Assembly: GCA_964356335.1 (NCBI GenBank)
Contig: CAYHHI010000061.1
Location: 1-17,139 of the forward strand
Length of the DNA: 17,139 bases
Source: CAYHHI01 sp964356335
GTDB lineage: Bacteria; Arandabacterota; Arandabacteria; Arandabacterales; Arandabacteraceae
Direction of reading: 5' to 3'
Below the pieces are notes generated by a model, which was given only the letters and a program-made list of their open reading frames with translations, did no database searches and was not told the DNA's origin. Position 1 is the stretch's first letter. Every line of letters begins with the position of its first letter. Below, piece by piece: positions 6,934-12,280 of this stretch. The position numbers and the translations under genes are program-made.

Positions 6934-8211
6934 GTGCTAGCTAACTACCTTTACGTGCTAAAGGTGCGGGCGGATTCACTGGGGAAGAATTATCCGCGTG
7001 TGCTCATCGTGGGTGATGCCAATGAGGGTGGGGAGCCGGCGAAGAACCAGGTGGGTGTTGAGTATTTTTCGGATGCAACAGGAGCTTGCTATTTTGGCAA
7101 TTCCACGGTGTGTCCCAGCGAAGATGCAATAGCGGACTTCAATGGAGATCATCTTGGGGACATGCAAGTGGCGCGGCTACCGCTGGGGCACAGGTGGAAG
7201 GTAGCGCGAGCGGTTGACATCTTTCTTAGTAAGGTTAGCGGGACACAGCCGACAGACCGGGCATTGCTTACGGTGGGGGACTATGAGTGGGAGGGAAGCA
7301 CGCCTGAGGGGTTGGTGGAGTTGATGGGGGAGTTGAAGTGCCGCTTTGAGGCCAACGGCTACGAGACACGCGATATGAGGGAGTCCAGCTACGGCCGGTA
7401 CGACTATCTCACCAAGCAGTTGGATACAGCGGATTCGCTTAATGAAGGAATAGACATAATGGTCAATATGGGTACGATCTCTAACCGGAATCGGATAGGG
7501 GGCGATTTCATTCAGAAGGCAGACGTGCCTAAGTGGGACATGGCTTGGCTGGATGATAGCGGGCCAAGGCCGTTTGTGTTCTTCGGGCCGGGTTGTGACA
7601 TGGCAGACTTTGATCGGAACAATCCCTACTATGATCCCATCCTCGCGGAGCTGTTCCTGCGGAATGAGCCAGCCAAGCCAGCGGCGGTGGCGTGGATATC
7701 CCATGGGCGAGGCAACTGGGGGACCTGGCACCGGGTGTTTGCAGAGGAGTTTGTGGATTGGCTCTTCTCAGGGCATGTGATCGATGTGCTGGATTGCTAC
7801 TGGAAGACGAAGTGGGACTGTTGGGTGAAGTACCCGGAGATGCACAATTTCCTGAGGAGCATGTTCTACCTGGGTTGGCCGGTATCGATAAGAGGTACGT
7901 GCCAGGCGGGGGTTGGTGAGGCCGCTGGGGTTCCCGGGGTCGCGAAGTTGTTGGTATCACCGAATCCGAGCAGGTCTGGTGGGCTATTGAGGTTTGGGCT
8001 GCCTGCAGGGGAACGGGTCAGGTTGGAGGTATTCGACGTGCGCGGTAGGAGTGTGATTGTCCTGGCTGACGGGCAGTACGACCCGGGCTGGCACACTGCC
8101 CGGTGGGCCGGCTTGGACAGTCAGGGCGCCCGAGTTGCGCCCGGTGTCTATTTCGCCAGGCTTGTCACTGGGAAGAAGTCTGTGACTGCGAAGATAGTGC
8201 TTCTGCAGTGA
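6934..8211 (+). CDS. Gingipain-like (C25) peptidase, C-terminal part with FlgD-like sorting domain
   Basis: This 425-codon frame directly follows the TGA with no phase change. It carries the core of the C25 fold: YPRVLIVGDANEGGEP, IADFNGDHLGDMQVARLP, then FVFFGPGCDMADFD with the candidate nucleophile Cys (C762 counting from 5311 through the TGA). The His-bearing GHG motif of active C25 enzymes is replaced by VNMGTISNRNRIGG, suggesting an inactive or degenerate enzyme. The last about 85 residues (SPNPSRSGG, VRLEVFDVRGRSV, GVYFARL, KIVLLQ) form a FlgD-like Ig / type A sorting domain, the usual C-terminal signal for type IX-like export and surface attachment. The GTG at 6934 has no clear Shine-Dalgarno and no signal peptide, so independent translation would give a cytoplasmic product. 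A strong terminator follows. Confidence 0.78.
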   Translation: MLANYLYVLKVRADSLGKNYPRVLIVGDANEGGEPAKNQVGVEYFSDATGACYFGNSTVCPSEDAIADFNGDHLGDMQVARLPLGHRWKVARAVDIFLSKVSGTQPTDRALLTVGDYEWEGSTPEGLVELMGELKCRFEANGYETRDMRESSYGRYDYLTKQLDTADSLNEGIDIMVNMGTISNRNRIGGDFIQKADVPKWDMAWLDDSGPRPFVFFGPGCDMADFDRNNPYYDPILAELFLRNEPAKPAAVAWISHGRGNWGTWHRVFAEEFVDWLFSGHVIDVLDCYWKTKWDCWVKYPEMHNFLRSMFYLGWPVSIRGTCQAGVGEAAGVPGVAKLLVSPNPSRSGGLLRFGLPAGERVRLEVFDVRGRSVIVLADGQYDPGWHTARWAGLDSQGARVAPGVYFARLVTGKKSVTAKIVLLQ

Positions 8212-8219
8212 TCTTGTCC

Positions 8220-8254
8220 GCGGCCAGAGCTACGCACGGCTCGGGCCGCTCTTT
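8220..8254 (+). terminator. Intrinsic terminator of the C25 operon
   Basis: GCGGCC-A-GAGC (8220-8230) pairs with GCTC-G-GGCCGC (8239-8249): ten base pairs with one A/G mismatch and an 8-base loop, followed by TCTTT. It begins 9 bases after the stop codon. Confidence 0.65.
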
Positions 8255-8398
8255 GCGCCCAGTCTGATTCTGTTCACAGAAGCGACTTGCTTGACCAGCG
8301 GAGTTCTGCTAGGCTGGCGGCGCAGGTACATCGGCCCACAAGCAGGGCTGAAGGCGGGAGGTTGCGCATTTGTCTTACCAATATACGAGGAGGCGCCA

Positions 8399-10075
8399 AT
8401 GCTCAGAGTGACTGTTGTGGTAATCGCGATCGCCGCGCTTGGACTATCACTGGTGTCTTGCGGCAAGGTGCCGGACACGGTTGTGGTCAAGGGTAAGGTG
8501 CTGGGCGCTGACGGCAAGGCCCCGGTACTTGCTCATGCTCACCTTCTTAATCTCGGGGGCGGTTTCAAAGGGGCGGTGAAGTCCGTGAAAGTCGGGGACG
8601 ACGGCGCCTTCTCAATCAGTGTCCCGCGCGACAAGTACTACGAACTTGCCTTTACGGCTGTGAGTCACAGCGCTGTCCGCATCCCCCTTGCCATGGACCT
8701 CAGGGGGGACATCAAGGGGCTTGAGGTGAGACTTGCGGCCAACGAGTGCCCCGATCCCCTCACCGAGGTCGGCATAATGGGCGACTGGAACAACTTCGAC
8801 CCCAGTGCGGCCGACATGATGACCCGCCTCGGAGACGGCACCTTCGCGTTCGCGCGCAAAGTCGAGGGCGATAGCCTTGCCTACCAGCTAGTCAGTGTGA
8901 CCATAGACGGCCGCAGCGTCAATGGGACTGACGCCGACCATTACCGATACGACGGCGGTGGGGACTATATCTCGGTCGTAGTTGCCCGCGGAGATACCGC
9001 CAGAGTGACCTTCGACCCGAAGAAGGCCGTGATTCCGACGTCGCAGGATCTGCCCGGCCTGGAGATGCGCCAAGCGAAGCATCCGATCGCGCAGATGTTC
9101 GCAATCAGCAGGCGCTGCGAGCAGGAGATCGAGACTGCAACGGCTCTCATGCAGAAGTACTGGGAAGAGCACGGCAGTATTGGCGGGTTCAAGTATGAAG
9201 CCCCCACGCTGAGGCAGTACCTGATGGAGGAAATCGGCGGCAAAGGGGGCCTCGCCGTGCGGAAGTATGCCGCCGTGAAACTGGCTGACTTGCTCGATCG
9301 AGAGGTATCGCTTTCCCAGGATGAGTTGGCCGCCATCGGGAAGACTCTGACCCCGAGTGACTGGGTTTGGGCCGACAGCCCCGCGAGCCTGGCCGAGTTC
9401 TTCAAGCGGGCGGAAGGAAACGAGCGGATGGCCCAGCTCTTCGAGCGCGATCTCGGCAAGGTCACCGACAAGAGAGTCAAAGCGGTGATGCTTCTCGAAG
9501 TTGGACTGAGGGCCAGGGAGATAGGCGATAGTGCTAGGCAGAGAGCGATCCACGACGATCTTTGCAGCAACTACGCCGATGCCGATCTCCCGCCGATGGT
9601 TCAGTTCCGGTTGGCGAGTGAGCTCAATCCGGATCTTCGGATCAACAAGGGGAAACCCTTGCCCGACTTTGAACTCGCCCTGCTTGATGGATCAGGGAAG
9701 ATCTCCAAACAGGGCTTGCTGGGCAAGTACTGGTTGATAGACTTCTGGGCTATCTGGTGTGGGCCGTGTGTAGGCGAGATGCCCAATCTGCACCGAGCGT
9801 GCGAGAAGTTCCGAGGCCCAAAGTTCGACATACTGAGCATATCGTTCGATCGGCGCCCCGAGGATGTCGCGGCATTCAGGGTTGGCGAGTGGAAGATGCC
9901 GTGGGTCCACACCTATGCCGAGGGCATGTTCGAGTCGGAGATCGCGAAGGCATTTGAAGTGATGGGGATACCGAAACCAATTCTGGTTGACCCCCAAGGC
10001 ACGATCGTTGAGACCGGGATGGGTCTTCGGGGCGATAATCTGATGACGATTCTCGCACGGTACGTAGGGGAATAG
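8399..10075 (+). CDS. Envelope lipoprotein with C-terminal TlpA-like thioredoxin domain
   Basis: ATG 8399 has AGGAGG at 8388-8393 (5-base gap); the longer frame from 8291 lacks this and would bury the signal. The 558-aa product begins with a lipoprotein signal ending in a lipobox (SLVSC, C21), so it is probably membrane-anchored on the envelope side. Residues about 25-110 are beta-rich (VKGKVLGADGKAP, carboxypeptidase-regulatory-like). Residues about 123-200 contain GIMGDWNNFDPS followed by DGTFAFARKVEG, similar to the early-set/CBM48-type fold. A helical region follows (about 225-415). Residues about 420-555 are a TlpA/ResA-like thioredoxin domain with the redox motif WCGPC (W453-C457) and the cis-proline segment GIPKPILVD. 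From family knowledge, this type reduces or isomerises disulfides outside the cytoplasm. The substrate is unknown. It is monocistronic, between two hairpins. Confidence 0.88.
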   Translation: MLRVTVVVIAIAALGLSLVSCGKVPDTVVVKGKVLGADGKAPVLAHAHLLNLGGGFKGAVKSVKVGDDGAFSISVPRDKYYELAFTAVSHSAVRIPLAMDLRGDIKGLEVRLAANECPDPLTEVGIMGDWNNFDPSAADMMTRLGDGTFAFARKVEGDSLAYQLVSVTIDGRSVNGTDADHYRYDGGGDYISVVVARGDTARVTFDPKKAVIPTSQDLPGLEMRQAKHPIAQMFAISRRCEQEIETATALMQKYWEEHGSIGGFKYEAPTLRQYLMEEIGGKGGLAVRKYAAVKLADLLDREVSLSQDELAAIGKTLTPSDWVWADSPASLAEFFKRAEGNERMAQLFERDLGKVTDKRVKAVMLLEVGLRAREIGDSARQRAIHDDLCSNYADADLPPMVQFRLASELNPDLRINKGKPLPDFELALLDGSGKISKQGLLGKYWLIDFWAIWCGPCVGEMPNLHRACEKFRGPKFDILSISFDRRPEDVAAFRVGEWKMPWVHTYAEGMFESEIAKAFEVMGIPKPILVDPQGTIVETGMGLRGDNLMTILARYVGE

Positions 10076-10077
10076 CA

Positions 10078-10099
10078 ACGGCCCCTCGCCGATGGCCGT
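10078..10099 (+). terminator. Hairpin after the TlpA-like gene
   Basis: ACGGCC (10078-10083) pairs with GGCCGT (10094-10099) across a 10-base loop, starting 2 bases after the stop codon. There is no T-run, so this is only a candidate. Confidence 0.35.
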
Positions 10100-10384
10100 A
10101 TCTGCTGCCTTCGGGACTTGGCCAATCTGGTGGTCTCGTGGTCGAGTGCTACGCTACGAGAGATGCTAGGAACACAGCTCATGCAAATGGATTGCTCAGA
10201 AGCCTGGTGTATGACCGGGTCGGCATGACAGAGGAAGCCAATGGTGGGACGCTCTTTCTAAGTGAGGAATCGTCCTTCTACCAGCTCTGCAGGTCGCTAC
10301 CTTCCAGGTAAACCCGCCACAGAAGCCAGCACTCGCGCTCCGTAGATGCGAAACTTCCAGCCTACCAGCTGTTTGCCCGTCTTC
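10100..10384 (+). other. Convergent intergenic interval
   Basis: This stretch separates the TlpA-like gene from the 3' end of the minus-strand peptide gene. A plus-strand frame that ends at TAA 10309-10311 reads like protein over its last 55 codons (HANGLLRSLVYDRVGMTEEA) but has no proper start, so it may be a gene remnant. Nothing else was recognised. Confidence 0.4.
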
Positions 10385-10531
10385 CTACCACCAAGGCTCC
10401 GGTATCCCTTCTTCGATCATCATCCATATAATGATCCACAGTTCCCATGTATCGGGCAAGCTCGCAAATGCCACACCTGCAATACCTACCACAGCGGATA
10501 CGATGCCAAGACTAAGGAGTACCTTCTTCAT
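10385..10531 (-). CDS. 48-aa exported or membrane Trp-rich peptide
   Basis: ATG 10531-10529 (minus) is preceded by an excellent Shine-Dalgarno (AAAGGAGGTGA, about 6 bases upstream). The first 20 base pairs overlap the end of the upstream gene, whose last codons thus carry the ribosome-binding site, so translation is coupled. Residues 1-23 look like a signal peptide (MKKVLLSLGIVSAVVGIAGV, then AFA). The short mature part is Trp-rich (TWELWIIIWMMIEEG) and ends in PEPWW. It may be cut and released, or stay as a two-segment membrane peptide. No family recognised. The combination of perfect Shine-Dalgarno, signal peptide and overlap makes it a real gene in my view. Confidence 0.7.
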   Translation of the reverse strand: MKKVLLSLGIVSAVVGIAGVAFASLPDTWELWIIIWMMIEEGIPEPWW

Positions 10532-11111
10532 CTCGTCTCACCTCCTTTACGCACTTGACTGAAACCGCAATGGGTTTCGTCTTGAACTCACGAATGCGCT
10601 CATCTCCTTTACTTGATAGGCACAAGCCATCTGGGAATCGGACATACAAGACGTAAGCTCCAGGCCACTTAAGCGACTGAGCATAGCTGGTTCCACCGGC
10701 CTCGAAAAGTAGAAGACGATCATCAGTTGACCAGGCTCGCATCTCAAGAGGAGTGTCAACTGCAAGGATACAATCCGACCGGACCGTGCTCTGATTAGCA
10801 AATATCAGCGATACCGAGGTCGTAGAGTCAAAGATTACTCTTGCCCCATCCTTCGGTTTGAGGAGCGCAACGCACCAATCCCCTGGATGCTCCGTCATGT
10901 ACTTACGCCCCTGAAACTTTCCCTGGGCCATTAGCTCTGCATTCTTGCCATTATTCCCCGATGGCCAGTAGTAGGGTCGACTCAATCCTGCTACAATGCG
11001 TAACTCACCCCAATCCGCTGCCAGGTTGACGACAGCATCGGCAGCATCTATGCAGGATGGTCCAGCAAGACAAGCTATCCATATTACCAGCGTAACTGAC
11101 AGGCGTAGCAT
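10512..11111 (-). CDS. Secreted protein of unknown function (199 aa)
   Basis: ATG 11111 is preferred over the upstream in-frame starts at 11246 and 11168, because the product then starts with a signal peptide (MLRLSVTLVIWIACLAGPSC, likely cut near IDA-AD). Its GGAAG ribosome-binding site is 7 bases upstream but weak. The mature part is beta-rich (ARVIFDSTTSVSLIFANQST, GAYVLYVRFPDG) with no named domain. The C-terminal end (KCVKEVRRDEEGTP) is encoded by DNA that also contains the Shine-Dalgarno and start of the 48-aa peptide gene. C36 or another Cys near the signal is not in a canonical lipobox. It is the main intact gene of the minus-strand cluster; the genes upstream are frame-broken. Confidence 0.72.
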   Translation of the reverse strand: MLRLSVTLVIWIACLAGPSCIDAADAVVNLAADWGELRIVAGLSRPYYWPSGNNGKNAELMAQGKFQGRKYMTEHPGDWCVALLKPKDGARVIFDSTTSVSLIFANQSTVRSDCILAVDTPLEMRAWSTDDRLLLFEAGGTSYAQSLKWPGAYVLYVRFPDGLCLSSKGDERIREFKTKPIAVSVKCVKEVRRDEEGTP

Positions 11112-11157
11112 ATTCGTCTTCCAGTATTTCCCCGGCGCGCCTTCTGGTCTGTAATTC

Positions 11158-11288
11158 TTACCGCTCATTATTGACGTTCCCGTCTGTAACAATGCTCCTC
11201 TGCCCGTCCACCACAAAATCCCTACTGATGCCACTCTTCCCCTCAATCACTTCCTTGCCGTCCTCGGATTAAGCTTCGTCAGCTTCAT
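11158..11288 (-). pseudogene. Frameshifted small ORF
   Basis: ATG 11288-11286 overlaps the upstream stop as TAATG. The frame reads MKLTKLNPRTARK and then meets TGA. In another frame the sequence continues convincingly (DGKEVIEGKSGISRDFVVDG, then QRSIVTDGNVNNER) to TAA at 11160-11158. The total of 131 bases is one short of a whole number of codons, consistent with a single indel. Function unknown. Confidence 0.45.
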
Positions 11289-11502
11289 TATCCCCGCGCC
11301 TCGATAAGATCGGTTATTGTACCGTCGTTCCCCGATTCCTCTCTCACGGTCGCGATCTTATCAGGCCAGCTATGGGTGTCAAGCGAAACTTCATACGCTC
11401 TATACTACATACTTCGGTTTGGCTCAGACCTTCCTTTAGTGCCGCGTCAATCTGCTTCCGCCTAGGCTGTCTGCACACACAGCACTTGATAGCCTCGGCC
11501 AT
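11288..11502 (-). pseudogene. Frameshifted CxxC zinc-finger-like small protein
   Basis: ATG 11502-11500 overlaps the upstream stop (TAATG). The start frame gives MAEAIKCCVCRQPRRKQIDA then ALKEGLSQTEV. This matches the pattern of small phage or mobile-element proteins with 'CxxC ... R..ID..l..G.s..ev' followed by a helix-turn-helix-like YgVS segment. The start frame then drifts and stops at 11344. Another frame supplies the expected continuation (YEVSLDTHSWPDKIATVREE) and ends in TAA 11290-11288, again forming TAATG with the next gene. The length of 215 bases is one short of a multiple of three, so a one-base indel fits. The family assignment is tentative. Confidence 0.5.
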
Positions 11503-11711
11503 TATCGATCCCCTTGGTCACGCTTGAGTTTCAGCTGCCCATTGTTCCATGCTGCAACCTCCACCCCGTTTATGATGGGGCTGTCTACTGTGCCCACGTC
11601 GGCACTTCCCACCCGGACTATTCCCCATTCCCCTCGTGGCAGTATTGGGGGCAGGCCATATTGCCTTTGTATCCTGACTGGGAGTTGGCAGTATTCGCGC
11701 TGTCCCTGCAA
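11502..11711 (-). CDS. Hypothetical 69-aa protein, first visible member of the minus-strand cluster
   Basis: The frame starts at TTG 11711 and ends in TAA 11504-11502, where TAATG couples it to the zinc-finger-like gene. The C-terminal two thirds read like ordinary protein (GEWGIVRVGSADVGTVDSPI, then INGVEVAAWNNGQLKLKRDQ). The N-terminus is uncertain: there is no clear Shine-Dalgarno at the TTG, and the frame is open further upstream, so the true 5' end may be lost. No domain recognised. Part of this frame (11657-11673) is the second copy of the 17-base dispersed repeat. Confidence 0.4.
   Translation of the reverse strand: MQGQREYCQLPVRIQRQYGLPPILPRGEWGIVRVGSADVGTVDSPIINGVEVAAWNNGQLKLKRDQGDR
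11657..11673 (+). repeat. 17-base dispersed repeat, copy 2
   Basis: Identical to 3879-3895 (CATATTGCCTTTGTATC). This copy lies within the minus-strand 69-aa frame, encoding IQRQY. Confidence 0.6.
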
Positions 11712-11953
11712 TAATCCGAGATTAAGCTTGATATATGGTGCATTTTGCGGCTATAAGTCAGGATAAGGGCTGGATACGCGCAGACAGACGGCCTGAATGA
11801 CGGGCCATACGCCCAAGAGATTATCAAGTGGTCGCAGATAGCAGTGGCCTCTGGCGATCCGGAGGGGTTGCAGCAGCTCCGTTGAGGCGTGGGCTGGATA
11901 GTTGCAGTCTGCAATGCTGTTGTCGGGGCCTCCCAAGAACAGCAAAAAATAGC
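11712..11953 (+). other. Gene-poor interval with hairpins and a possible plus-strand coding remnant
   Basis: The plus frame 11772-11885 reads GYAQTDGLNDGPYAQEIIKW and continues to a TGA, with plausible protein composition but no start; an in-frame TAA lies shortly upstream. Two inverted repeats follow: TTGCAG-T-CTGCAA (11902-11914) and GCTGTT (11916-11921) with AACAGC (11938-11943). The long minus frame crossing this region (11618-12049) has an unconvincing composition. Confidence 0.35.
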
Positions 11954-11982
11954 TTGACACTGCTCAGACGAGTTGGTAAGCT
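11954..11982 (+). promoter_or_regulatory. Promoter of the 19-codon mini-unit
   Basis: A perfect TTGACA (11954-11959) is followed by a 17-base spacer and TAAGCT (11977-11982), which keeps the most conserved -10 bases (T1, A2, T6). Transcription would start near 11990, about 20 bases before the Shine-Dalgarno of the ORF at 12024. Confidence 0.5.
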
Positions 11983-12023
11983 CTAGGTGAGCGGATCGGA
12001 AAATATCGAAGGAGGACATTAAG

Positions 12024-12083
12024 ATGTTTACACCTGTTTTTTGGCTCATTATGTGGCTTGGATTCTGGGACGAGGAGTTCTAG
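12024..12083 (+). CDS. 19-aa Trp-rich hydrophobic peptide (micro-ORF)
   Basis: ATG 12024 has a strong Shine-Dalgarno (AAGGAGG 12009-12015, 8-base gap) and encodes MFTPVFWLIMWLGFWDEEF before TAG 12081-12083. Thirteen of 19 residues are hydrophobic with three Trp, and the C-terminus is acidic, which fits a short single-pass membrane peptide. The unit is bounded by a promoter (11954-11982) and an intrinsic terminator (12114-12139), so the transcript would be only about 150 nt. Possible roles are a membrane toxin-like peptide, a regulator of a membrane protein, a leader peptide that controls terminator readthrough into the HD-GYP gene, or a dual-function small RNA. None can be chosen from sequence. 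Confidence 0.5.
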   Translation: MFTPVFWLIMWLGFWDEEF

Positions 12084-12113
12084 GTCCCAGCAGGTCTATT
12101 AGTAAGAAACAAC

Positions 12114-12144
12114 AAAGGAGGCGTGAAAGCGCCTCCTTTGCTTT
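12114..12144 (+). terminator. Strong intrinsic terminator after the 19-codon ORF
   Basis: AAAGGAGGCG (12114-12123) pairs perfectly with CGCCTCCTTT (12130-12139) across the loop TGAAAG, followed by GCTTTCT. It starts 31 bases after the micro-ORF stop. It separates the mini-unit from the HD-GYP gene, or could act as an attenuator for it. Confidence 0.72.
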
Positions 12145-12280
12145 CTGCAATAGATGTTGCTTTGTGCAATCAATAGAAGCCAGAGGAGATCGTACTTCCA
12201 GCGCAGCTCCCACTAATTCAATGATATCCAAGCAGTTGCTGATGCCCCGTTTTCGCCGTATGGCACGCACCTTGCTGTGA

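Noticed and set aside
10131..10311. Possible acetyltransferase-like C-terminal fragment
   Set aside because: The frame reads like protein but has no supported start, and the resemblance to the GNAT C-terminal pattern is too weak to call; noted only as a possible remnant.
11618..12049. 143-codon minus frame MSQKTG...
   Set aside because: Composition is unlike its neighbours (many Cys, Ser, His), it overlaps the well-supported mini-unit, and it conflicts with the better minus frame 11502-11711.
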